Assembly (NCBI GenBank): GCA_963920765.1
Contig: OY987250.1
Coordinates: 12,268,409 to 12,332,408, forward strand
Reading direction: 5' to 3'
Length of the DNA stretch: 64,000 bases
DNA from: Ulota crispa
Lineage: Eukaryota; Streptophyta; Bryopsida; Orthotrichales; Orthotrichaceae
Shown here: positions 49,323-61,135 of the stretch, one piece after another
Layout: the number at the start of each line of letters is the position of its first letter
How positions within the stretch are numbered: the stretch's first letter is position 1
Translations under genes and position numbers: made by a program
The notes under the pieces: generated by a model
The model's database searches: none
What the model saw: the letters and a program-made list of their open reading frames with translations, nothing else
What the model was told of the DNA's origin: nothing

Positions 49323-50284
49323 AAACAAGTCTTACTCTTTATAAGTCAAAATTTGAATGATACATGCATTACAATTAAATAGTTCTTTAAAACTAAAAAA
49401 AAATCTTAGTCTTTGTAATTCAAATTTGAATGATACATGCATTACAAGTGAATAATTTTTCAAAAAACTAGGAGAAAACACTCCTCACAAATGGATTTCT
49501 TACTTACATGACCACAATATTAGAAATATATGTCATTATCTATAAATAAGGTGCACTAATATTTAATATTCACCAAGCTTGAATGTATACAAGACTAACA
49601 GTACAATGGACAATAATAGCCACGAAGTGAAAGTTCATAAATAACCTTAGTAAAAGTCTTTGTAGCTCAAATAATACAATTTGAGAACAGACACATTTAG
49701 GGTCATCATTATATTAAAACATTAGTACATTCATAATAAGGGATTAATTATTTCATCGTGATACCTTTGCAAAAAAAAAAGGAAACTTACACAATAAATT
49801 CTAATACACTTCTTTGTCTCAGAAAAATTCAAAAATATTTTTAAAACCAAACTATGTGATTACATAAGCCATGAACATCTCTTTTGTGTTTGAAATATAT
49901 TTCTTGAAACAATTTGTATGTTGATAACGTGCTTTTAATAAGAGATTTGATGATGATTATCAATGTGTTTCCAAAAACATTTGGTGCTATTTTTGAGGTG
50001 AGTAAGTTGCTTAAACGTTTGGTAGAGTAAAACTATTATTATACTGAAATCTGCATCAGAGTAAAAAGGGTAGTTGATCTATGTGATTTTTATTTTTATT
50101 TTTGAGATATCTCATTTGTTCTGCAAGAGGTAAAATATTATTTATTTCAAAATAAATTGATACTATATATTTCTAAGAAAAATATGGGATCAATCAACCA
50201 TTTTTGTATCATTCATTTGTTATGGTTTACATACCTATTGGTGGAGTCAACAAAAATATCCTTACAATAAACAAATTGTTGCAA

Positions 50285-50530
50285 TAGCAATCTCATCCCC
50301 ATGTGCCTCTATCCCCGTACCCCCCATCTCCGTGCCTCTCTATCCCCGTGCCCCTTATTCATATGCCCCTTGAGCCTCATGCCCCCCCTATCCCGTGCCC
50401 CCTATCCATATGCCTCTCTATCTCCGTAGCCCCCTATTCCCGTGCCCTTCAAATTTTAGTTTATTCCATTTGTAAATTTAGTTAAAATTGTACTCTACTA
50501 TGATTTTAAGTGGAACTAAAGATGGATTTT
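50285..50530 (-). repeat. Helitron-like minisatellite repeat (fragment)
   Basis: C-rich repeat, about 18-bp units ('ccccctatccccgtgcc'), followed by 'aaaattgtactctactatga'. It is the reverse complement of the core of the Helitron at 52191-52881. Absent from the matching place in the copy 1 flank, so it is an insertion. Low-complexity frames here are not genes. Confidence 0.6.
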
Positions 50531-51768
50531 GCAAAATTTTCCTTCTCACCTATGGAACTGTCAAGTGCGATCACTGGGGCCAATTCAATAATTAATATAG
50601 ATGATAATAAATAAACATTCTCTAAACTTTTATGAAGACACGTACTGTTTTTTTAATCAAAAATCAAGATTCATTAATTTCCAACACCTATTTGGAGGAT
50701 AAAAAAAAATTCAAAGCATGTATCTTGAGAGTAGAGACAAGCTATTTTCATCCATTGCATTCCTTCAAAATTCTTTGATGGAATCTTAAAAAGGAGAATA
50801 TCGCACAACAAAAATTTTCAATATTGTAATATCTTTTAAGTGATTTAGATATAAATATATGAATGGAAGTTAAAATGATTGCACCATGTTTAAAAACACT
50901 AAACACACTGTGATTCTTAAATGCATTTTGCTCATATTCTTCTGAAATCTCTAATTTTGTTTGGAGGTTTTGTCATTAAAAGCATTGATTTGCACGAAGT
51001 TGATTCTCTCATGTATAGTCTCCTTTCTTCATGCCACACCAACTCATTCCTAAAATCATTCAATGAGAATTCATCTATTTAGTTGTTTCATGTCCTTTCA
51101 TGCAATTCTTGAAGGAAAACAAACAACCACTCCTATTTTTTATTTAGTTTCTTATATGAACTGCATCATACAAAAAACTCTTACATTTATTTTCTTTGAT
51201 CCTAATGCCTGACTCAAGTGAAACCAATTTTTTCTAAAGAGATGTTAGCTTGGCTTCTTGTGAACACTAAACTAAATGTTGTTTTCATGTGAAAGACTAG
51301 GCACAATAAGTACAAGTAGAATATAAGTGTTGGATTGTTTTCTTGAATTGGGAAACAACAAAAGATCCAATGTTACATGTTTTGCATATACCTTTATTAT
51401 TGAACATACCAAAAAACAAAAAAAAACAAAAAAACTTTGAAACATCAAATCTAAATGTATCACTAAATTTGTCATTATTGACCAAATAAAAAAACTACAA
51501 CAAAAAAATAGTTTTTATTGTTTGATATCATAATTCAATTTACATAATGTGTGTATGACATACATCATTTTTTTATACAATAATTTTTGAAAAATGATCC
51601 AATAAAAAATGTAATTGATGTAAATCGAGGATCTCTCAATTTTTGCACTTCTAACCTATTTCAACCAAACAGGTAAAATTTATTTCCTGTATGAACTTGA
51701 CACACTAAACATAGCCAAAATGAAAGGCACAATAATTATTTACTAAATTGCCTTTGCAACTATGTATA

Positions 51769-52125
51769 TCAATACTGTGTAGAATAAGAATACCATAATC
51801 TAATTAGTTCATCCAACTCACGCGCGAAAACAGCCCATGGAGGATCATTTCTTTCCAATCTCTCATCTTCATTATCGTGATGAATTTCCACGCCTCCTCT
51901 CCTTTCTTCCAATGAATGGCGACATATTGGACAAGTTGCCCTTTTTACTTATCTCTGTTGAGTTTCTACCCGTGTTGCAATGCACGGCTTGCAAAACAAG
52001 TGCTTGCATTTAGTGATATGCATAGGTGTTGCAATGTTCAAGCATACGTTACATTTCTTTTTGTTACCTAAAATACTCATTGTTGGCTTGAGACGTGATC
52101 GAGTTGGATTCTTAAAACGAACCAT
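51769..52125 (-). pseudogene. Small RING-finger gene, copy 3 (internal stop)
   Basis: From ATG at 52123-52125 the frame runs with all the first-half RING ligands (C-x2-C, C-K-H-L-F-C-x2-C). It meets an in-frame TAA (about 51946-51948) before the last C-P-I-C pair. After the stop the frame continues with the family's second half, including E-R-L-E-R-N-D, to a TGA at 51769-51771. The length without the stop (118 codons) matches copy 1, so this is a lightly damaged pseudogene. Confidence 0.85.
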
Positions 52126-52190
52126 GTTTTACAAAAGAAAGCTCGGTGAAACAAAGTATTGTTGTAAGATAAATGGAAAATGAAAACAAA

Positions 52191-52881
52191 TCGTTATAAA
52201 TAATAGAATACAACTTTTTCTATATATAGGAGAATACAACTAAGAATAGATGCCAATTGTTGTTATCATTATAAATAATAGAATACAATTTTTTCCATAT
52301 ATAGGAAACACAACCAAAAATAGAATACAACTTTTTTCTATATCTCATCATCATATTTTTAAAAGAATTCCATATTGGGTGTAAAGTGAAATAGAAGAGA
52401 GTACTAGTTTAACTAAATTTATAAATGGACTAAAGTAAAATTTGGAGGCATAGGAATAAAGGGCATGGGGATAAGGAGGGCACGGGGATAGGGGGCATGG
52501 AGATAGGAGGCATGGAGATAGGAGGCACATGGATAAGGGGGCACGGGGATAGGGGGCACAGGGATAGGGGGCATTGAGATAAGAGGGCATGGAAATAGGA
52601 GGCACATGGATAAGGGCGGCACGGGGATAGGAGGCATGGGCCATAGGAGGAGATTTGGCATAAAGTGTGATGTGGCATAGAGTTGATGCATCACCTTATC
52701 AGCCCGTTGGTACAATGTGTACTATAAGTTTAACCAAAGTATAAAATTTGGAGAAAAGTAAAAGTACAAAAGTTATAAATGAATCAAGTTGCTAGCATTT
52801 GTGAGTTAACTAGATTGCATTTTTTTTAATTAGCCACATTTTGTGATAAAATTGCTATGGTACAACGGGTGCGTATACTAG
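52191..52881 (+). mobile_element. Non-autonomous Helitron carrying a minisatellite (691 bp)
   Basis: The 5' end is A|TCGTTATAAATAATAG and the 3' end is ACAACGGGTGCGTATACTAG|T. RING copy 2 keeps the empty site: 'gaacacaa|tatatatagtaatg' on the plus strand at about 41762-41783, against 'aaaacaaa|[element]|tatatatagaaatg' here. The core is a G-rich repeat of about 18 bp at 52444-52640 ('ggcacggggatagggggc'). No Rep/helicase gene is present. Confidence 0.8.
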
Positions 52882-52954
52882 TATATATAGAAATGACATT
52901 GATTTATAATCCAAGGTTGATTTATAGTCCAAAGTTTTTTTATAGACCAAAGTA

Positions 52955-53209
52955 AAAACATGATATTTGTTGATTTTGGGAAAAACCCCAATTTGGGACT
53001 CTTATAATTTTCATTTTTGAGAGTTTTAAGGTGATTTAGAGTGAATTTTATGATGACTTCTTCAAAACCTTACATCAATGATGAAATATATCTTGAAGGA
53101 ATTATCAAAAAATGCACTTTAAATCACCAAAATATCTTCACAAATGCAAAATTCAATATCCCTAAAATCCATTTTTGAAAAGAATTTTTTCCAAATCAAC
53201 GAATATCTT
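52955..53209. mobile_element. Family E MITE
   Basis: Ends 'acatgatatttgttgatttt' and 'ccaaatcaacgaatatct'. An intact model for the broken copy at 11076-11776. Confidence 0.7.
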
Positions 53210-53212
53210 CTT

Positions 53213-53596
53213 TTAACCCCTAAATCCTTGAGTGTCCCCTTGGAGGACAAATGGAATAACAGGCAGGTATCTACAATCTCAATTTTTGTCTTGATCTTTT
53301 GAAACTTTTTTTGAAGATAGGAAAATACATTAGCTTTTGGGGAATATAAATTTTATTCCAATCAAATGCAAGGTGCAAAAAAATATGTTTTTTACACTTT
53401 GAATGCAAATATCTTGCAATCTGTGTGATCAAAGTTTTTGAATTTTGGTTTCCGCATTCTTATACAAGTCTAATACAAGATCTTATGGTTAGATATGCAA
53501 AAAGACCAATTTTCAAATGTTTTTACTCTTTGAAATAGAAATGGCAATTCTAAGTGTCTTTTGACAAAATAAAGGCCACAGGGATTTAGGGGTTAA
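53213..53596. mobile_element. Short TTAA-flanked element, family O (deleted family A)
   Basis: Begins TTAACCCCTAAATCCTTG and ends GGGATTTAGGGGTTAA. 384 bp. The subterminal sequence recalls family A ('ggacaaatgg', 'ttttgaaacttt'). Confidence 0.8.
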
Positions 53597-53883
53597 AGAA
53601 AATATGGTCCAAAGTAAAGGAAGACATAATGTTAAAAAAAGAAGAAAATTTCCATTAAATTTCAAAAAATAAAAATAAAAATAAAAGTAAAAATCGAAGA
53701 GCTTGACTCAACTTGTTATTTTTAATGAATGATGAAATCCACAGTTACTATTCAATGCACTTACTCCTAACTCAATCTCAGTGTTTACAAAGAATGTGAG
53801 TTATGCAAGTTATAGAAATATGTGGTGACAATTTAGAATGACTTTATTATTGAATTGTCGGGATTGTTATGAGCTACTTTTAT

Positions 53884-54814
53884 TTAACTGAACCCCTAAG
53901 GCCCAAGCCCCTTTTTTTTCCAGTGAAAGTCACTGCTAAATGTCACTTTGGGGGAATGAGTAGAAAAGTAGGAAATAAGGTTTGTTTTGCAAATCCAACC
54001 ATAGGATTTTGAATTAGACTAGAAGAGGTATTTTTGGGAAAAAATTAGGTCATTCAAGATAGAGAGAAGGGAGATATTTACATATGAGGTGAAGGAAAAT
54101 GGTTTTTTTCCTCACTGCTAGTAAATTTCAGAAGCCTTTAACCACTCTTACATGAAAAAATTACTCTACACAAAGTTGAGGTTTATTTTTTCCATGTAGA
54201 AGACCAAGTTAGGTATGTGTGGGAGAATTTTCAAATCAATTGGAACTATACAACACATGGGGAAAAATAGTAAGTATAAAGAAGTAGAGAATGAGTCAAA
54301 TCACTAAATTGTTAAGAATTTAATTATTGAAGAGAAAAATGCAAATCCCAACGGCTATAATGTTGCGATAAACAATCTACTTCCTTAGGTTTAGTTTTCT
54401 TTCCAAAATAATGAAAATTGTGGAAAATAAAGGACTTCAAAGTTTATTTTAGAGTAGAGAATCCATAATTGCTCACAAACTAAAACATCTCATAACTTTC
54501 ATCTCATCGATTGAAGTTGAATGATTCAAAGCTTCCCACACATGAAAAAATCTAAAGAACCAATTTTAAATTTCTATTTTTAGAAAATATATCTTTTTTA
54601 AGAAAATTTTGGGTTGCCCGGATTCTCCTCCCTCCCTCACGCAGCAGAAATTCTTGCATAACTTCTTCGTCAAATGTCAAAATGACAAAAAAATTAAATA
54701 CTTGCGTAGGTTTTGGAATTCCCCACCTTCAGAATAAGTTAAAAAAAATATTGATTATAGGTACATGCCCGAAATCCATTTGTCCCCAGGGACAGCTAGG
54801 CCTTTAGGGGTTAA
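53884..54814. mobile_element. TTAA-flanked element, family A, copy 7
   Basis: Begins TTAACTGAACCCCTAAGGCC (slightly rearranged) and ends GGCCTTTAGGGGTTAA. The duplicate block at 42411-42430 has the uninterrupted site 'tttatttaagcaaatatac', so the insertion at TTAA can be read directly. Confidence 0.9.
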
Positions 54815-54951
54815 GCAAATATACTTTTTGTATTTGGAATAGAAATTAAAGTTTGATCGTTGTACATGTCAACATTGTTAAACAACATTGTCAGTTTATA
54901 CAGAGTTTTTTTTTGTTCTTTTGGTCGGAGTAGAGCTAACATAACACTCAG

Positions 54952-54988
54952 TACCTGAAGAGAGGTTGCCTTTCCCTCTCTTCAGGTA
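54952..54988. other. Perfect 14-bp hairpin
   Basis: TACCTGAAGAGAGG, a nine-base loop, then CCTCTCTTCAGGTA. Isolated, not followed by a transcript feature that I can see. Confidence 0.7.
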
Positions 54989-55025
54989 TCATCCACAAAC
55001 TTCATCTTCACAAAAAAAAATTCAT

Positions 55026-55027
<2 letters not shown>

Positions 55028-55068
<41 letters not shown>
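55028..55068. repeat. Poly(T) run, 41 bases
   Basis: Uninterrupted T tract. It could be the reverse of a retroposon tail, but no SINE or processed gene is recognisable beside it. Confidence 0.95.
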
Positions 55069-55077
<9 letters not shown>

Positions 55078-55328
55078 GACACGTTTGGCCCCCTCGACGT
55101 GTATGCACTGAACTAAGCCTCCTTTTCATAAACTCTGACAAATTCAACCAAGTGTCCTCGTAGCTAAAGAAGGGTGTGGAATATTCCACACCATTCTCTT
55201 AGAGGGAGGGCAGCCTTTACTAGTGCTACTGATGTTATGAACAACATCCCAAAATGCACGCAAGCGAGGAAAAATTGGCTAAAAATAGAAAGAATGAACA
55301 ATGTGGGCACGCTCATCCAATTAGCTTA

Positions 55329-56229
55329 TTAACCCTTTAGTGCCGCTTGCTTTCCAAGCTGGTAGTTTTTTTGGAAAAACAAATTTTTTTAGCCTTTTTA
55401 GTAGTTAAGTCGGATGGACAAAGCACAATCCAACTGTACGAACGTAAACTACTATCTTGGAAGATAAGCATGTAAAGTTTTTGGACCCATATGCTTATGA
55501 TATGTACTGCATCAATGAAGTGAAAGGTGGTGCATTATATTAAGTTTGGATTGTACATGTTGTATGAATGGCTCCTACGAGCAACTATTGTAAAATTAGA
55601 TTTTGAAATTGTACATTTTTCTTACATATGATATGTTGAAGGGCTTGAACTTGGGATTTTGGGAAAAAGTTGTACAATTTGCTATATTTGATGAAGGAAA
55701 ATTAGGGTGCAAAATTGTGGAAACGATCATGAAATTTTGATCATTTTTAGAAATGAGATTTGCATGGTTAGTAAATCCAACTGGAGAAGTTATTTGAATA
55801 GTATTGATCTACAGTTGTGTACTTTTTCAAAAGAAGTGACAATATATAAGTGACTTTGATTGTGCAATGCTAAAAGGATTGAAGAGCTTGGGTAAGGGGT
55901 ACAAAGCCAAAGAATAATTGGGTTGGCTGCTATCACGGCACTATTTTACCTAGTTCCTAAAGACGGCAAGTGACGTCATCCTCTTGATGGTGTTTTGGTG
56001 AGTGATTTGTACTAAACACTCAAGTTTCCCAATACCCCTTTTGATAAATCACTCTCTCTACAACATGCTGTAATTCCAAACTTTGATCAAACAAGTACGC
56101 TTGAAAATATACTTCATTCCCTACATGTGTGTAATTGGTCACTCCATGATCTGAAATTGGTAACACACCCTAAAATTCACTTCAAAAGTGTGAAAACAGT
56201 TTTTGCCTCTTGCAGCCCTAAGGGGTTAA
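55329..56229. mobile_element. TTAA-flanked element, family F
   Basis: Begins TTAACCCTTTAGTGCCGC and ends GCAGCCCTAAGGGGTTAA. 901 bp. The interior was not matched to other families. Confidence 0.75.
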
Positions 56230-56394
56230 TAGAATCTTGTTTCAACCAAAATCTAACAAATCAAGTTTTTGCATAAGAAGGGATTTGGCAGTTTCATTTA
56301 TTTTTTCACCTCAATTTCTGAATGTAATGGTAGTTAGTGTTAGTTTGAGGTAAGATTTAGGCAAAAAATTGTCAAGAAAAAAAAACTATGCTTG

Positions 56395-57335
56395 TACAGT
56401 GGCCTTCAACAAAGATTATCAGCTCCTCTTTTACCATTTAAAGGTTATAGCAAGTTGTGATATGAAATTGAGGTCAATTGACCTTTTTTTATCTTGCATT
56501 TTTTGCATATCATTCTTACCCTAGTCATCCAAGAATATTAAGATTCAACCCTAAAAAACTAAAATCCAAATTTTGATAAGTTGTTTTGTGTTACAAATCA
56601 TAATTTTACATGGTTTTACAAGAAAATTGATTGAAAAACACTGACAATGAATTTTGTAGATTTGATTGAATGAGTATGTAGGTAACATCCATACGCACAT
56701 CCATACACACATCATCCATGCTAAAAAATCCCCATTAAGTAATAAAAGAGTGATCTTGAAAGGATTTAGTGTGACTTGTGATATTTTGAATTTTGTAATA
56801 TAAATATTTTTGATTTTATTTAGCTTTTCACCAAATAAACATAACAACTTGTTCAAAAGTACAAACTTAGTCACAATGTATGAGTCAAATAGAAAAATTT
56901 GATTATCATAAAAAAATATCTACTTATCAAGATTTGGACATATCACATGTCACACTAAATTCTTTGAAGATCATTCTTTTGTTACTTAATGGGGATTTGC
57001 TTAGCATGGAAGATGTGTGTATGGATGTGCATATGGATGTTACCTATGTACTCATGCAATCAAATCTACTAAATTTATCATCAATGTTTTTCAATCAATG
57101 TTCTTGTAAAACCATGTAAAATCGTGATTTGTGAAGCAAACAAATCTATCAAAATTTGGATTTTAGTTTTTTAAAGTTAAATTCAAATGGGTTTGGTTAG
57201 GATTGGGGTGAGAATGAAATATAAAAAATGCAAGGTAAAAAAAGAGTCAATTGACCTCTATTTCATATCATAACATGCTATGACCTCCCAATGGTAAAAG
57301 AGGGGCTATAATCTTTATTGAAGGCCATTATACAT
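56395..57335. mobile_element. Large fold-back element, arms about 450 bp
   Basis: The left arm runs from 'cagtggccttcaacaaagat' and the right arm ends 'atctttattgaaggccatt'. Both arms carry 'tcaattgacct' and 'catggatg...gtatgga' blocks. The spacer is short, around 56875. The 107-codon minus and 79-codon plus frames are the same palindrome read twice, so they are not genes. Confidence 0.8.
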
Positions 57336-57465
57336 TTCAAAAATGAAAATTGTGAGAATGACCAATTTTAGCAACAATTATTGGTTCTAACATCTTGCTC
57401 TTTCAGTTATTGGCTTACAATATTGAATAAAAAACCTTAGTTTACTACATAAAAACTTTTTAAAT

Positions 57466-57471
<6 letters not shown>

Positions 57472-57519
<48 letters not shown>

Positions 57520-57520
57520 A
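57472..57520. repeat. (TA)n/(TGTA)n microsatellite
   Basis: TA run, then 'tgtatgtatgtatata'. Matches the position of the (TA)n at 42640 in the duplicate block. Confidence 0.9.
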
Positions 57521-58682
57521 TATTAGTATGGCCTTATGCCATAGGTTCAATTTTGCACCCCTCTTCAACAAGAGCCTTCCAACAATACCAAGAATGCTAC
57601 CAAAATAAAAGTAAAAGTAATTTTCTCAATTTTAATCCATATAAAAATTCAAAATTCAATAACTTTCCCACCGTATGCCCAAATGGCACAAAACCAATCT
57701 TGTGCACCCCTCTTTGCCGAGAGCTTTTTGATGGTACCAAGCACACAACAAGAGTACACACAATCTAGGAGATCTCAATGTGACAAACCAATAATCAAAA
57801 AAACAAAAAACCTAATTTAAGGTATTGATATATGTATTTATATATATATATCAATTGGCAACCTAAATTTTAGCAACTCGTTTATATATTGGAAGAGGTG
57901 GTAGAGGATGATAAATTGAACATTTTTTTCCATGTAATGAAGAAGGCTTGAAGAATTTTAAATACATCATTAGAACTTTCAAAAAGGAACTTTGGTAACT
58001 TGAGCCTTGATTAGAGTGATAGTTGATCCATGTTGAAACATAGTTGAATTGCACAAAATCTTCACAAAATTTTCTATTAACATCAAAAATTTGTACCTTC
58101 ACTAATAATATTTGTTGATGTAGTTGATTCCATTCTTGTATGGTAATGTGATATTCAACGATATCAATACATTTTTCTTGTAGTTTTCTTGTTGGTTTTA
58201 CAGTTAACTTGCTTTGATTAAATGAACTTGTGTTGGGTTTGATGAATTACCATGCCTTAAAAAGTTTTGTTTGGTATGGTTGTTTATAGATAGTACACTA
58301 AAATTCAAATTCTAAAATATTCACATCCTTCAAAAAATACTACTATGAATTAAAATTTGAAATCTTGCATGAGTGCTTCCTTGTATATATGGGTACATGC
58401 TTTTTTTTTGATAACAATGTACTTGGATTTGTAGAGGTCTTTAGATGTTTTGGATAAATCCTCCATTGTTCTGCGTAAATATCTCCATATTTAGCATACA
58501 AGATATGCAAAATATTGGAAAATCTTTTGATACTTCACATATGGGTAACTATATTTAGACTTCATATAGTCCAAAACTAGTTAAACATGTCATTTTTCAA
58601 ATAATTGTTAAAACAAAAACATGATAAGGAGTTCACTATTGATCCTTATTCCCTACAATGGGCCAGCTCTAGATTACATAGG
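57521..58682. other. A+T-rich spacer, no gene seen
   Basis: Only a short (TA)n at 57838-57851. Frames of 79-84 codons lack motifs. Confidence 0.4.
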
Positions 58683-59618
58683 TTAACCCCTAAAGGACCA
58701 TTGTCCCTTTGGGAGACAATTGGGATTTTGAGCATGTACCTATGGCTAAACTACTTTGCATGACTTTTTGAAACTTTCACTAAAGGTGAGGAATTCAAAG
58801 ATCTATGTGGGCATGTAATTTTTTCTTCATTCTGACATTTATTGAAGAAATTATGCATGAAAATCGAGAAAATGTTGCTCCTTGGGCAACCAAAAAATTC
58901 TTTAAAAATTCCATTTTTTTCAAATAAAAATTTGAAATAGGTTCTTTAGACTTATATAGATGTGGGGAGCTTTGAATCATTCAATTATGATAGATGAGAT
59001 GAAAGTTATGAGGAATTTTTGTTTGCGGGCAGTTCTAGATTTTCTACTCTAAAAATAAACTTTGAAGTCCTTTATTTTACTCAATTTTCATTATTTTGGA
59101 AAAAAAACAAAACCAAAGTTAGGATGTAGATTGTTTATCACAACATTATAACCTTTGGGATTTGCATTTTTCATTTTAATAATTAAATTCTTAACAATTT
59201 AGTGTTTTGACTCATTCTCTACTTCTTTTTACTTACTAATTTTTTTCTATGTGTTGTATAGTTCCAATTGATTTGAATATTATCCCACACATTCCTAACT
59301 TGGTCTTTTACATGGAAAAAAAAAACCTCAACTTTCCGTAGAGCAAATTTTTTGATATAGGATTGGTCAATGGCTTCTGAAATTTTTGGGCAGTACAAAA
59401 ATAAACTTTTTTCTTCACTTCACATGTAAATATCTCACTCCTTTTCATTTGGAATAAGCTCATTTTTTTTCCCAAGTACCTCATATTGTTTAGAGCAAGT
59501 TCTTACGGTTAAATTTAAAAAAAAAACAAAAATAAATTACCATTCCTTTCATTCCCTTGAAAGTGCCAGTTTTTAGTGTTTTTCACAGAGAGAAAAGGCC
59601 TCATCCTTTAGGGGTTAA
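58683..59618. mobile_element. TTAA-flanked element, family A, copy 8
   Basis: Begins TTAACCCCTAAAGGACC and ends CATCCTTTAGGGGTTAA, with terminal repeats matching over 15 bases. 936 bp. Closely similar to 5710-6649 in the opposite sense, so these two are among the younger copies. Confidence 0.9.
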
Positions 59619-59982
59619 TACAAGAGTGATAAGATAACAAGATAACAAACCACCACTTAAAGGTGGATTGAACACTTACCAACTCAACTAGTAACATTAT
59701 GCCATAAATATAATGAAAACCAAGATTTTTATTTTTACTTAACTCCTACTTGTATAAAGTGGTTACTTGATTCTCAAACTTATTGCTTTGCAACATTCTA
59801 GACCATTGCTACCAAACTAGTTCCTATGATTTTGAAATAATTCTAAATCCAACATTCTACATACTAAAATTTCATGAAAGCGCTACCATGTAAACATTTC
59901 AAAGTTTCTAAGCAGATCAGGACATCAAACATAGAGTGATTCTAAAAGTCTCAAAGTTCTAGATGTCCCAAACTTCTTTAGG

Positions 59983-60326
59983 TCTTTGGCTCGGTTCAAA
60001 CTAGCAACTGGACAAAATAATCTCAATCCTCATTGGTTGAAATATTAGTTTTGTCTAATGAAGTGTTAACACTTAGGGTTTATCAGGTTCTTTAACGTAC
60101 CATGTCACCAACCAATATAGCCATGTGAGCGGACAAGATAGTGAAGTTTTGGGGCTTGCTACAAAGGTGGCTTGGCCAAACTTGTTTGATAGATGAACAC
60201 TCCTACTTTGTATCAACTTTTTGTCCAACATTCTTGGATGACATGGAAGTGCTTTGGAAGATGAAAGATTGTAGGGAATGCCGCTTTTTGTGTTTGGTCC
60301 ATTTGCTAGTTTGAACCAAACCTCAA
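59983..60326. mobile_element. MITE, family Q, copy 2
   Basis: Ends CTTTGGCTCGGTTCAAACTA and TAGTTTGAACCAAACCTC. A diverged relative of 38781-39103. Confidence 0.65.
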
Positions 60327-60401
60327 ATTCCCTTTTAATCCTTTTACAACCACGCAACTAGCAGATGGTTGATAGCAGTGTATTTCACATACATCTAGTT
60401 G

Positions 60402-60648
60402 TTAACCTTGAGCGCCCAAGGGGCCAAAATATGGCCTCTTGATTTTGAAAAATTTCCTTATTTGACCATTATAATCTTTTCAATGCTACGGTGAAAGGAC
60501 ATGTCCTTTTCCTTGGAGCTCTGGGCCTATGTTCACTACCAATCAGTACGGTCAATATTTATGAATTTCTTTTAGGTGATAGTTTGATTGGAATGAGTTC
60601 CAAAGGGTTTGGATTTGAGTGAACTTGTGCTGGGCACTCAGGAATTAA
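60402..60648. mobile_element. Short TTAA-flanked element P1
   Basis: Begins TTAACCTTGAGCGCCC and ends GGGCACTCAGGAATTAA. 247 bp. Confidence 0.8.
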
Positions 60649-60887
60649 TCCTTGAGCACCCTAGAGACTGTCTCTAGAGATTAGAAAACATGATCCTAGG
60701 TCTTGCTAGTACGATGTCCTCAAATTGAGATAGGGTGGTACAAGGGTGGTAGGGAGTGTAGGTATTGGGGTTCCTAATGATCATGATTGGTCTCACACAA
60801 GTTACCTCAATTTTGTAAAAACCACCAGCTTGTGAGTGTGAGTAGGTTTGCCTAAACTGGATTTTGAATTGGGCGCTCAAGGATTAA
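60645..60887. mobile_element. Short TTAA-flanked element P2
   Basis: Begins TTAATCCTTGAGCACCC and ends GGGCGCTCAAGGATTAA. 243 bp. Shares its left TTAA with P1. Confidence 0.8.
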
Positions 60888-60891
60888 AGAG

Positions 60892-61135
60892 TTAACCCCT
60901 GAGTGCCCAATTCATATTCATCAAAATGCAAACCTAGTCACACTCAATCCAACTAATCTATCATGACAAACGAGATTCATAAAATCCAACCATATTGATT
61001 GATAGGGGACATAGGTCCATAAGTACTTGAAAAAAGGACACATGATTTGATTTTATTAATGAAAAGACTATAACAGTCGATACTTCTTCAATTGTGAGAA
61101 GCAATATTTGGGGATGTGGGGCGCTCAGGGGTTAA
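60892..61135. mobile_element. Short TTAA-flanked element P3
   Basis: Begins TTAACCCCTGAGTGCCC and ends GGGGCGCTCAGGGGTTAA. 244 bp. Four bases from P2. Its ends match element J at 12745-13827. Confidence 0.85.

Larger units (their letters stand above)
49500..52190. repeat. Segmental duplication, copy 3 block
   Basis: Inverted relative to 530-3560. Carries RING copy 3 and its long downstream flank. Interrupted by a minisatellite repeat at 50285-50530. Confidence 0.7.

Noticed and set aside
56551-57119. Two similar frames on opposite strands, as a divergent gene pair
   Set aside because: They are the two arms of one palindrome; neither has a recognisable domain.
5451-61135. CCCTAAA/TTTAGGG motifs as interstitial telomere repeats
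   Set aside because: Each occurs once, at the tip of an inverted-repeat element and next to TTAA, never as a tandem array.
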